Assembly: GCA_020736575.1 (NCBI GenBank)
Contig: JAGPYM010000011.1
Coordinates: 434,001 to 498,000, forward strand
Length of the DNA stretch: 64,000 nt
DNA from: Thelonectria olida
Taxonomy: Eukaryota; Ascomycota; Sordariomycetes; Hypocreales; Nectriaceae
Direction of reading: 5' to 3'
The notes under the pieces are model-generated. The model was not told the origin of the DNA. It made no database searches and saw nothing but the letters and a program-made list of their open reading frames with translations. The translations under genes were made by a program, and so were the position numbers. Of this stretch, positions 23,660 through 35,700 are shown in pieces. Within the stretch, counting starts at the first letter, position 1. The number at the start of each line of letters is the position of its first letter.

Positions 23660-24229
23660 ATGCGGTTGCAACATTATGCAAACATCCCCATCCCCATTCC
23701 CGCCAACGTGCCGCCAAACGTTGTCCTCGCCTTCATCCAAACGTTCGTCCCCACCTTGAAGCACAACGACTGCGTCAACAGCTTTGAGGAGATCCCTTCC
23801 GACCCCAACCTCGCAGACGACGCCATTTTTGGCCCATGGAACGACACTGCCCGCACCTATCAGATCCACGAGATTACTCAACTCGCACCAGGAATCTCAG
23901 CCCAAGCCCGATGGCCAGTCGTCTTCCAATGCACCCCTGAAGGCATCCGCGCCCGAGCTATCAACTCCCGCGTCGGCACGACAGTTTGGGCGACTTGGAC
24001 GGTTCGGCCGCGGGTGAGCGTCGCATCTCCAGCAAACTCCGAGAGCACCACTAGCTCCGCGACGGTCGTGGCAGAAGAGTGGGAGTTGTTTGACGAGATC
24101 ATCATCGAATGCCATCGACTGATGATGCCATTCACCGCGCCGTACGCGCGCAAGATACACCACGACATTACTCAAAGAATTATCGATGAAATTACCAAGA
24201 GTTATTTTGACGGAACACTCTTTCAGTAA
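23660..24229 (+). CDS. Conserved fungal protein, DUF7053-like
   Basis: A single exon of 189 residues starting at an ATG with purine at -3. No signal peptide or membrane segment. The layout of alternating strands (T-Y-Q-I-H-E-I-T, W-P-V-V-F-Q-C-T-P-E-G-I, T-V-W-A-T-W-T-V), then W-E-L-F-D-E-I-I-I-E-C-H-R-L-M-M-P-F and a C-terminal helix with K-I-H-H-D-I, resembles the fungal DUF7053 family, a START-like small domain of unknown function. Length is normal for the group. I recognise the pattern but cannot confirm it without a profile search. Nothing in the neighbourhood suggests a pathway. Confidence 0.72.
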   Translation: MRLQHYANIPIPIPANVPPNVVLAFIQTFVPTLKHNDCVNSFEEIPSDPNLADDAIFGPWNDTARTYQIHEITQLAPGISAQARWPVVFQCTPEGIRARAINSRVGTTVWATWTVRPRVSVASPANSESTTSSATVVAEEWELFDEIIIECHRLMMPFTAPYARKIHHDITQRIIDEITKSYFDGTLFQ

Positions 24230-24762
24230 TGAATCTATTATGAAGAAAACAGGTGCCACGCTCGCCATCCATCGGCATCATTTCGCAACAAGGCAGAATT
24301 GCAATCGCGGCCGTCTCTAACAACCGTCGACGATAGGAGATGGCGAGACTGGACGAAACATTGCCTAAACACCGAACCACTCCAGAAACATGACCTATTC
24401 CGGAAGGTTGGTGAGATCCTCATTGAGCTGTTATTTTGCTCTGTGAGCAGAGCGGGCCGTCATAGGCGTGATACCCGTCCAACCTCTTTCATCGGAATCA
24501 ATTCCGCCGCCATTTGGCATCGGAGAAACGAGAAAGGGAGTGGGGTTGAATCGACAGACCAAAAGACACCTCCACATTCACTTGATCATTTGACCAACGG
24601 AGCATTGCCTGTTAGACTGCACTGCGTGACAGCGAAGGGCGCAATCTAGTCCCGAGCGGGGAATCATCTAACTACCGAGGTCTTGTCATATAAACCCAGT
24701 CTCTCCCGTTGACATCGACGTATCACCATCAAACGATTTGTTCTCTCCGTCTTGCAATAGCC
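24230..24762. other. Spacer upstream of the aldoxime dehydratase
   Basis: 3' region of the DUF7053-like gene and promoter of the next. A CATATAAAC string at about 24687 lies 70-80 bases before the ATG and could be a TATA box. No gene recognised. Confidence 0.4.
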
Positions 24763-25842
24763 ATGGACTCCTCCGAACGTACATATCCGCTCCGCAAGCC
24801 CAAGAACCATACTCTTCCAATCCCTCGATAGCAACTAGTTCTCAGTGACCAAGGCTACGTACATTCGGCTTACATTAGAATCCAACAGAACTCCAATACA
24901 GAAGCGGCGACAGACGCTCGGAATCAGGCCATCAAGAGTGTCCAATCGTGGCTAAATCAAACATCTGACGACAGTCCGTTGGCATCTGAACGCTTTACTC
25001 TGCTCGATGGAAATGAAGGCGGAAACGTTGATGCATGGGTTTGCTACTGGCTCAACAAAGAAAGCTACGAGACAAGCGTCGATCAACTAGGTTTAAGCTC
25101 GATATACTCCAACTTGGCCGATGCCGGGCGGGATTCTGTTGGGGTATGGCTCGAGAGCTTTTCAACACCGACATCACGCCTAGAGACCAACTATTCCGGC
25201 CTCGACTATCTCCCTGGGTTGGCACGATTGCCGGACACCCGCGTCGAAGAGCATTCACTCGCAACGTACTGGGGAGCAGCAAGAGATCGGATCCCGAGCT
25301 CTGCACACGACCTTTTTGAGAAGGATGACATACAGCCGCTCAATTCTGTGCCTGATGGACTTGGGCAGCATCTTTCTGGGACGAACTTTGCTAACATGGT
25401 CCATATCCGCTCTGGCCAATTCTGGGAAAACTGCGATGCGAAAGAGAGCGCCTCATACGAAGAAAAGCTTGAGCCGACATTGCGAAACGGCCTGCAGTAT
25501 CTATGGGACAACGCGGTCGAGAGCGGTGCACTGGGAGTTCGCTATCTTCTGAACCAAGACATGCAAGCGTCAGAAGTTGATTATTCACGAAAGGAATCGT
25601 GCGTTGCGGGTTTCTTCACGGATCTGGGAAGCTTGGAAGGATGGGCAAAGACTCACCGATCACATCTCGCCATCTACCGGGGTGCGCTGGCCCATGCAAA
25701 GGCCTTTGGTCAAGAGAGAAAGTTTCGAACATGGCATGAAGTGTCGGTGCTTGAAGCCGGGGACGCCAGGTTTGAGTACATCAACTGCCGGCCAGAGACG
25801 GGCGTGATACGATTCATCCCACTTGTTGCAAAGGCGGTTTGA
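24763..25842 (+). pseudogene. Phenylacetaldoxime dehydratase family (Oxd) gene with a premature TAG
   Basis: The frame from ATG 24763 to the TGA at 25840-25842 is 359 codons, the normal length of fungal aldoxime dehydratases, but codon 23 is TAG (24829-24831). The residues before it (Y-P-L-R-K-P-K-N-H, P-I-P-R) are the conserved N-terminus, where the family has Trp right after P-R, so TGG-to-TAG is the likely change. After the stop the frame continues with family features: Y-V-H-S-A-Y, G-N-V-D-A-W-V-C-Y-W, G-T-N-F-A-N-M-V-H-I-R-S-G-Q, and H-L-A-I-Y-R near the C-terminus carrying the expected heme-region His. Enzymes of this family dehydrate aldoximes to nitriles using heme. A GT...AG intron covering the TAG (24779-24831) would shift the frame, so splicing does not rescue it. 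Restart at the ATG at 24979 would lose 72 residues. Confidence 0.82.
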
Positions 25843-26168
25843 GATGGGCGACTGGTCAACAAAGAGAGAGGGGCTCCTGTAATTATGTGCATGTATTTCC
25901 GGGATTCAACATGAGAATATTGTGGCTTCAAGAGGGCAGGTCGAAGGCTGAGCAAACCGCCCCCAATATGCACCTAAATTATCCAGTTAGGCAGAAATTC
26001 GCATCGTTCGTCACTCATCTGACTGACACTGTCTTGACTTTGCATCGTCTTTAGAAGGGCAGTTTGAGAACGTGACGGCATATTCGTGCTTGTTTTTTTT
26101 TTAACGCAAGAGCTTCTACTATAACTACCTACATTAAGGCAGCTCTACTTCGTACCTATAGGAAGATC

Positions 26169-26471
26169 ATGAAGCGATTCGGGTCAGCTGAGACACCACC
26201 AACAATTCCCACAACTGGCCTGACAGTCATTCTCAGCCCGGAAAGCTGGCTGTTGAGTAACCATGGCCGCCTGAGCCCGCAATTCGCAATTGAGACCCTG
26301 ATCGATGGAATAGCATCATATTTGTACACGGCTTCAAAGGCCACCCTGAACGCACCTGGATTCACAAAAAGGGCCTCCCAGAATGACGCCGGCAACGATG
26401 AACAGAGCATCACAGGCGAGCCAAGCGAAGCCCAGGCAAAACCCCAAGACTTAGTGGCCCACCTCTTCTAA
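26169..26471 (+). pseudogene. Relic of a lipase-like (alpha/beta-hydrolase) N-terminal domain of fungal NLR type
   Basis: An ATG-led frame at 26169 begins with T-T-G-L-T-V-I-L-S-P, which resembles the start of the fungal NLR-associated hydrolase domain. The rest of that domain is found in a different frame: at about 26300-26390 one reads S-I-I-F-V-H-G-F-K-G-H-P-E-R-T-W, the hallmark H-G-F-X-G-H-P-X-X-T-W motif, followed shortly by TGA. So the domain is recognisable but split by a frameshift and cut short before the catalytic G-X-S-X-G. It stands 270 bases before the ankyrin-CorA gene on the same strand, so it may be the decayed former N-terminus of that gene or of a neighbouring NLR. Confidence 0.6.
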
Positions 26472-26739
26472 GGAGCAGGAAATTATACGTTAATTACTAA
26501 AAATACGCTGTTAAAAACTTAAAGAAATCTGCCTTTAAATAGGCATATTATAAATATATACCAAACTGGACCAGTTAGTAAAAACAATTGTAGGACTTTA
26601 GGTAATTATGGCAGCACTGTACAAACCATAAATAGTTTAGCGCAAAGGCCCTTTGGGGTGTGTTCCCCCGGGCGGAATAAAACCCAACCCATGGAACCCT
26701 AGCAATCTCCCAGAGAGCCTCACGGATATTCCATATTCC

Positions 26740-29700
26740 ATGGAGCTCAGCACTTCCTCAACCAACCCAAAGGAAGCCCTCCTCCTGAAGGCCGCGCAAG
26801 ATGGCGACGAAGAAACCGTCAGAAGCCTGCTGGAAGCGGATGACAAGCTCGTCTGGTCTAAAGCACGAAACACTGGAAACTCACCGCTGCATTTGGCCGT
26901 CAGCAACAACCACGAAGCCATAGTGAGGCTATTACTTGAACGAGGCGTCAACCCCGAGGTAACGAACATTCAAGGCTGGAAACCTTTGGCTATCGCAGCG
27001 AGGAATGGTCCGTCATTGCTGCCGACTGTCGAGCTTCTGCTTCAGTATGGGGCCGACGTCGGATCCATCAATCGTCGCTTGAACGAATCTGCCCTTCATG
27101 TTTGCGCCGAGACAGGCTTTTGCGAGATGGCTCGAATACTCCTCGACCATGGCGCACAAGTCGATTTCAGAGATTTACGTGGCCGGACACCACTCTTCAA
27201 GGCTGTGTCTGGGCGAAGAATCGATATGATCAAGCTATTGCTCGAGTATGGTGCAGCAAAGGACATTCAAACCGACCAAGGTGTGACTCTAGAGAGCCTC
27301 GCCGCAAACGACCCGAACATCCTGCAAATTCTACGGACTCCTCAACTTCTCCACGGACCAAGAATCTCGGGTCAGGGACAACCCACCCGCTCTGGAACGT
27401 CGAGGACCCTCATCGCACGACTTGCGCCACCATTCGACGACAATACCAAAATGATGGCTTGCCATGCCTTCAAAGCCACCGTTGTCGACTTTTACCTGGG
27501 AGAAAGAGAACAGAGAATACAGAAAACAGTGCCCATTTACGAGGTTATTTACGGGCAAGGGGCAAACTCCCTTATGAATGCGGCTCGAGATGGACAAATT
27601 CAGGACAAGCCGTCTTTTCGGTGGTATCATCTTCCTGCGAATAATGTGAGTTACTCCAACACCCACACTCTTGCTAACGAGGCCACATGCTAAGAAAGAG
27701 CAAAACAGATGGATTGGGTCGAGGTACCTTAAAATGACCCATGTCGTAATGGCGTCTGGACGCTTTCACTAAAGACATCATAGGCCTGTTGGAAGAGTGA
27801 CCTCGGATGATCATTATGTCCGATTTAAGGTAGCTAAATCCTCTCAATCCCTATATATAGATATAACCCTTCCTCCTCTCTTGTCAGATAACTTAACCTT
27901 TAATTAATATATTATTTTATATTAATCTTATATCTTAATAGGTTATAAGCCCGGCTAGCCAAATCTAAAAATAGCTAAATTACCCTATTATATAACTCTA
28001 GCATTTAATACCAATTTATATAAGGATTAAAATTCCTTACTTCTACTATTAAAAGGATAATTTACCTATTTACTTATAAATCTAAGAGCATACTATATAT
28101 TAGTAGAAAACCCTTACTATTATTACTAAGCTAACTATAATTAGATTGCAAGTGGCATCCACCTAACTGCAAGCAGCAGCCACCTAACTGCAAATAGCAG
28201 CCACCTAACTGCAAATAGCATCTATTAGAATAGTCTAGCCCTTATAATAAATATACTATTCCTCTCCCCCCTTTTTTATCCACTTCTAATATTCTTATAA
28301 TATATTAACTATTTATCTAGACCCCTTAAACTTACACTTTAGACTATTTATATTAATACCCTAATAAAGATAATAAATACAACTATCTTAAAACAAATAA
28401 TTAATTTAAAAATAACAAACAGATATAATAATAACCTATAAGATAATAGATTATAAGTACTAGTTTTAAGTTCGCCCACTCTAAAAGCTAATACTCTTTC
28501 ACTTCCTTAATAAGAAACACTTTTTAAAACTTATAGCTGCTATTAATACCTATTCCTTTTAATTCCCCTTTAACTCTCTAAACTATAAAGTTTAAAACCT
28601 AATATTTATCCCCCCTTCTTCTTTATCCTTATTATCTTCCTTTACTAATATACTAGATAACATCTCTACTATCTTAAAAGCTTCCTCCCTTAATATTTAA
28701 AAACTAGAAGTTACCCTAATATCTCCTAAATAATTAAAATATAATCCTAAATATAATCTAAACTCCTCGGACTAACTTATATTTAATATCTCCTTTTTAA
28801 AATAAGAAGATAATAATAAACTAACTAATCAACTTATACTATTCACTCAGCCTGCAATTAAAACTTCCGTCCTCTAATATATTAATTATAAAAGAATCCT
28901 CTTCCTCTTTTAACAGCCTTAAAGCCATCCCCAAGCTTAAGTCCTTAACCTAATAGATTTATTAAAATTAAAAAATAAGAGACTACCTTAGGATAAATAG
29001 ATATAAAGACCTCCTAAACTAAAATAAGATAAAACTAGAAGATAATACTACTATTAAAAGAATTAAAAACTAGAAGATTAAATAGGAATGGGCCTACGCT
29101 ACTATTAAAAATAGACTTAAATATAACACATAAGGGATAGTTAAAAATAAAACAACTATAAATAATATCTTTAAAGCACTTGCAAACCAATTTAAACCTA
29201 AAAAAAGTACTATTTTCTAAAAACTTAACTATAAATATTATAATTTAATATTTAATAAATATATAGGAGTTATAAATTTTACTAAAAAACTTTAAAAAGT
29301 ATAATCCAAACTACTTAAACTAGACAAGTTATATAAAATTAGAAAACCCCAATTTATTAATAAATTTCTTATTAGACTTAAACTAATTTATAAGGTATTT
29401 CTTATATTATTCTATTAAAATTATAACATCCTCCTAAAATAGTTTAAAAATAGCCAAATTAAAAAAGCTATTATAGATTTTAATATAGCACTTTTATTAG
29501 CTAAATAGAAAAAATAAAATATTTAATAATAAAAAGACATAAAAATAATATAAACTATACTTATTATAAAATACTAGTCCTAAGGGAATAATAAACTAAT
29601 ATATAACTATTATAATAAACTAAAATATTAAATAGAGGGATGCTAGAACCTTTACCTTAAAAAGAAAAAAAATAAAAAAGAGAAACTTAAAATAGTATAT

Positions 29701-32700
29701 AAAATAAAAACAAATTAAAAATACTATAAAGAAAGACAACTATACTATAGCAGTAGCCTAGCTTAATATAGTTATAATAGCCTCTATTAAAAAATAATAT
29801 ACTGCCTTTTTTAAATAAGTTTATATTCTAAATAGTAGTGCATTTATTTATATAATATATTATAAGGAAGGCTTTCTAAAAATAAATACTTTTAATAAGA
29901 ATATAATTATAAGATTTAATAGTATAACCCTAAATATAAAAGGATAAGGAACCTACTAATTACAAATAAAGGAAGCAAGTGGAAAATAAGTAATATTATT
30001 TAATAATACTTTTTATATTCCTAATAGATAGTCCAACCTTATCTTAATCTCCCTCTTTAAAATAAATAGAGTGGATATTACTTTCTTATATAAACAGGCT
30101 ATTATTATAATAGAAGGAAATACCATTTTTATAACTATTTAATACTTTAGCATTTATATAATTAATAAAAAAGATAAGCAATTTAATATAGCTCTTATAT
30201 TATTTACTATCCTTAATAAAAACCTTAAAATTTAATATAAAAGACTTATATATTTTAAAAAATAGAATATTAAAAAACTTATAATTATATTAACTGGAAT
30301 TAAACTAATTAAAACTAGCCACTTTTATAAACTATATGCCTAAAAATAATTAAAAGAATACTCCTACACCTAATCTATTAGAAAAGGAACTTATCCTTTT
30401 AAAAGCCTCTATACTAATATTATAGGACTATATTTAGATATTAAAAATAAGAGATAAAAATACTAGGCTATATTTATTAACAACTTTACTTAAATAGTAT
30501 AAGTATTTCCTTTTAAAAAACAATTAAAATTTAAAAGAATATTTAAAAGCCTATTTAAATAACTCAAACAATTAATAAAATAATACCACTTTATTCAATT
30601 TAACTAAACTAGAAAAAACCTTCTAAACATACTAATCCTTTTCTATTAAAATTAAGGGATTAAACTAAACTACTTAACTACTAACTAATATAAATAAAAT
30701 AAAATAATTAAAATAATAAACTAGATCTTATTTAAGAAACTAATACTAACTCTTATTTAAACTAGACTTAAAATAAAATAGTAGCTATATATCCTTAAAG
30801 GAATTATCTAGATCTAAAACCTTAGTTTATATAAAACCCTTTTAATAATACTATATAAAGTATAGTTTAAAAAGAAACCAAATCTTTAATATTTTTAAAT
30901 TCTTAAGAGTATAAGGTATACACTTATCTTAGGTAATAAAAAATATAAAATAAGACTAAAAACAGTTAAATACTACCTTTTTAAATTTAAAAGCTATATA
31001 AATTATATCCTCTTAAGAGATAATAATTAGGTATTTATTATAAATAATATTATTTTTAATAAAGAATCTACTCGCAAATATAAGATAAAAGGAACTCCTA
31101 ATTAAATAAAATAAGTCAAATCTAATTAGCCTTAACTAAACCTTTCCCCAGCTCTAGTATATAAACTATTAAAAATCTAAAATTAAAACCTAAAAATTAA
31201 TCTTATATAATATACTATTAAAATTTAAAATAAGGATAAGGAAATAACTAATATTTTACTAATAATAACCCTAATATTATCTTATATAAAAAAAGAAATT
31301 TACTTTTAAAACTTAATAAAGTTAGAATTATAAGAAGGTATAATTATTATTTAAATAGATAATTGCATCTTACAACTAGAAGATATAATTATTAATAAAT
31401 ATATTATACTATTTAAAGCTCTTTAAGTTTATTTAAAACTATAATTCCCTATTTAATTAACTTAAGGAAACTTATATTATGCCCTTATATTAAAACCTAT
31501 TAAAATAGAAAATAAATAAATTATATAACTAGCACTTATAGTAATATATATTTAACTTATAGCAAGCTATATTAAGCTATATAAACTATAATTATATTAT
31601 AAAGCCTAAGAGTTATTAAAATAGATTTAATAGGAGAAATCTATAAAAGATAAACTATTATCTTTAAAAGAAAATAGAATATAATACCTTATTTTCCCCT
31701 TATAAAATGCAAAAGTACTATATAGTAAGTGGATATGTAAATTAAAATATAAAAATAAGGGCGAGATTATTTAATATAAGTTCTAATTTATAGTTTAAGG
31801 TTTTAAATAGTATAAAGGGATTAACTATTATAAGACTTTTATATTTATAATTAAACTAATAAGCTATAAGGCGATTTTTACTCTTACTATTACACTTAAC
31901 CTAAAAATCAAATAAATAGATATTAAAACTGCTTTCCTTTATAAAAATATTAATAAAGAAATCTATATTATGCAATTAAAAGGTTTTAATAATAAATTAG
32001 GAAAAGTCTACAAATTGCTTAAAGCACTCTATAAATTAAAATAATTATTAAAGATTTAATATAAAACTCTTTCTAACTTTCTAAAAACCCTTAACTTTAA
32101 ACTGCTATATATAAATATTAGTATCTTTATCTAAGGATTAATACTTATTACTATTTATATAAACAATCTTTTAATTATTAGACCTAATAAAAATAAAATT
32201 AAAAAAATTAAAAAGGCTCTTACTAACCAATTTAAAATAACCAACCTTAGACTATATAAATACTACTTAGGAATAGCTATATAAAAAGATAGATAGAATA
32301 AGGCAATTTATTTATCTTAAAAAGGATATATTAAGAAAATCCTTAGCAACTTTATATTAAATAAAAGCAAACCAGTTTACACCCTTATAATAAGAAGCAG
32401 ATTTAACTTAAAAGATAATAAATATATAGCACCTAATAAAATAAAACTCTAATATATAAAAGCAATTAGCTCCCTTATATATATAATACTTAAAATAAAA
32501 CTAGATATTGCATTTAAAGTCTTATTATATAGCTAATATTTTAAAAACCTAATAAATAAATATATAACTGCAGTTAAAAGAATTATAAGATATTTATATA
32601 AAATGTCTTACCTTAAGCTTTACTACTATAAGGATTTACATCCCCTAGTAGGCTATATAGACTCTAATTAAGCAGGTAATTAGAAGATAAGACAATTAAT

Positions 32701-35700
32701 AGCTAGATATATATTTAACCTTAGGACTAGGGCAATTAGCTAGAGTTTAAAAAGGCAGCCTATAGTTACTTTATTATTATATAAAATAGAATATATAGGC
32801 TAAATATAAGCAACTAAAAAAGCAATCTGGCTTTAATTACTTCTTAAAAAACTACTTAAAATAGAAGATTAACTATTAGTTATAATTATGTATAAAAATA
32901 ATTAAAAAGTAATTGCAATAGTAAAAAACTTATAATTCTATACTAAAACTAAATATATTAATATTTAATACTATTTTATATAAGAAAAGGTTATATTAAA
33001 TAAAATTAAAATTAAATATATACTAATAAATTAATAAATTACTAATAGACTAATAAAAGCACTTCTAAAAGAAGCCTTTTTTATTTTTAAAAAAGTATTA
33101 AAACTTATTAAAAAAACTGCAGAAAATTAAAAAATAAATTAAATACTTAAAAAATAGGTAGTTAAAAACCAACTACTACCCTAGTAATAAGCTAAATAAA
33201 CACTCCTTAATATCCTAACAATTATACCACCTATTAGAAAATAAATAAAATTCTTAAAAACCTTATTAATCTTACTACTATCTTATAAATTCTTAAAACA
33301 AACATACTACTTCTATTACATCTAGTAGGAGAGAATAAAATATAAAAATCTAGAAGGATCTAATAAGAACAATCTACAGGAGCATAATAGTAGCAACTTT
33401 AGCTCGAGTGGGAGTGTTAGAAGAGTGACCTTAGATAATTATTATATCCGATCTAAGGTAGCTAAATCCTCTCAATCCCTATATATAGACATAACCCTTC
33501 CTCCTCTCTTGTCAGATAACTTAACCTTTAATTAATACATTATTTTATATCAATCTCATATCTCAACAAGGCCCTAATACGCAGACATTTCGCTGAACGC
33601 AGCCCAAGAACAGGCCAGTACACGGATGATCTGGCCACCGAACTCGGCATTGGACGTACACGCGGTGAGAATCACCTGCTCTTCACTACGAAAGGCTCTT
33701 TTGTTCGGCCATTTTGTCGAGAGGTTAGGGTGCGTCGAGAGGCCATGGCTTAACCAAGAGACGATGCGCATACACTGACCGATGACTCTTAGACGGCCCG
33801 GACAGGTTTTGATCCCCACGATGGTCGATATATTGCAGCATTCATTCCTTATCTGCACTACGAAACGCAAAGAGGCTTCCAGGAAATGTCCAAATCAATC
33901 TCCAGGGCACTCAAAGACATGGCAACCCCTGGCTCAACCTCGAACAACGATGCCGGGACTGAAGAGAATGATGAAGAATCCGACGAATCCAGCGGAGGAT
34001 CAGAAAGGCAAAATATCCGCACAGACAGTGAGTAATTTAAGGCGTGATCCGTCATCCGCCATCTACTGACAATCCCATCCATAAAGGCTCGGGCCGTCGG
34101 CGCAGATCAGGCTCCTCTGAGACAGCGAGACGCCGTGAGCGTCGTCGAAAGTCCAGGGCAGATCTAAAATCTAAAAATGCCGGAGGTGACAATAATCCCA
34201 GTTTCAAAGTGTCTCCGGGCGTTTTGCATAAGCTCCTGATTCAAGGCTATCTGAAACCTGGAGCTGGTGGCGAAGTGCCGCCGCTCCAACTTCGTCGTAC
34301 ACTCGACCATTACTTCTACAGTCATCTAACTAGCACTTCGAAGCGAGATAGTGACCAAGTTGTCCTGCGGTACACAACAAAGTTTATTAACTTGGAGCCC
34401 AAGATCTTTATGGTTGACCAGCTCTGGCTCTGGGTCCTTGACGATGGTAAGTGCGAGCTCGCTTGACGTTGGTCCAGTCGTAGTGAAACTGGCACGATAC
34501 TAACGTGAGATGGCCTAGATACTGTCATCAGCTGTTGCCCATTGAGATGGGACTCTTGGGTGACAGGTTCCCAAGCCGCACCGACGCCGAATGAACCTCC
34601 CGAGCCGGGCGCATTGGGTCCTGCTCCCAGATCGCGGTTGGACTTCGTGATTCGCGAGAATGATCCCCTGAACATCCATCAAGCCATCACTGGACACCTG
34701 AGAAAGATCAGGCGAGAGTCCATAACTAACGTCGAGGAATTGTGTCGTCTCATCACGTCGTCGTGTGTCAACGCATTTGACCCATACAGAACGCCAGACG
34801 AGTTTCATTTCTTCGACTTTATGGAGCGTGAGATCGGTAATGTGGTACGTTTCAAATGACGACAGGTCTTAGAAATGGCAACTAACGAGACATCCTCTTC
34901 AAGATCGATCAAACTACGGAACATTTCCAGAACTTCCGAGTGCTCTTGGACGCAACAGCTGCTGCAGAGGAACTCTTGTCCGCTACGAATATCAGCATTG
35001 AGCATGAAACCAAACTTCTCGTCGAGATTGAAGACATCAGGGACGAACTTGGAATATTACGATTAATCCTCGAGGACCAGAAGTCTGTCGTTGACGAATT
35101 TGACGAGCTGCTCGCTCCTTCGGAATCTCCAGAGGATACCGCCATCCATGGCACCAACGGCCGGAAGGACCACGCCCTCAAAGGCAATCGAGTTTTGCAG
35201 AGCCACCTCGCACGGGTGAGGCGAATGGAGACGCTCACGGCTCGATCTATCCAATCTGTATGACGAACCCCCCGCGACCCCCATCAAGGCCTCCTGTTTG
35301 CGGACACACTTGTTGACCATCTCGCCAGCTCCGCTCACTTCTGAAGCTGAAGCAGCAGCACGCCAGCCTATCGGAAGCGCAGTCCACGCGAAAGTTGGCA
35401 GAGTCCACTTCGAAGCAGGCGAGTATTGCTACTGCGTATAACAAGATGGTTGCAGAGCAGGTGACCCTTGCTGGAAACCAAGCCAGGGAGACGGCGAAGC
35501 AGGGTAATGTGATGCTGCTATTCACCGTTGTGACGGTGGTTTTTGTTCGTCAACGCTTCTACTCTTCATTTAAATTCGCGCAACTAATCATCGCTTAGCT
35601 TCCGTTATCTTTCATGACCTCGTTCTTCACAATCGAGCTCGATGCATTTCCGGTCAATGACAACGACAAGCTGTCTATATCTTACGTTCTGGCTATTATA

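Larger units (their letters stand above)
27787..33568 (+). mobile_element. RIP-destroyed Ty1/Copia LTR retrotransposon
   Basis: 5782 bases, extremely AT-rich, with no open frame of 60 codons. It has two 154-base LTRs (TG...CA ends), a 5-bp target duplication AGGCC, a primer-binding site after the 5' LTR, a zinc-knuckle relic, then integrase, reverse transcriptase and RNase H relics in that order; integrase before RT is the Copia arrangement. Stops are nearly all TAA or TAG where Gln, Trp or Arg is expected, as produced by C-to-T and G-to-A change on both strands. The element lies in the same orientation as the host gene. It cannot be active. Confidence 0.93.

Noticed and set aside
24779..24831. 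Intron that would remove the TAG of the aldoxime dehydratase gene
   Set aside because: It shifts the frame and deletes the conserved N-terminal P-L-R-K-P segment.
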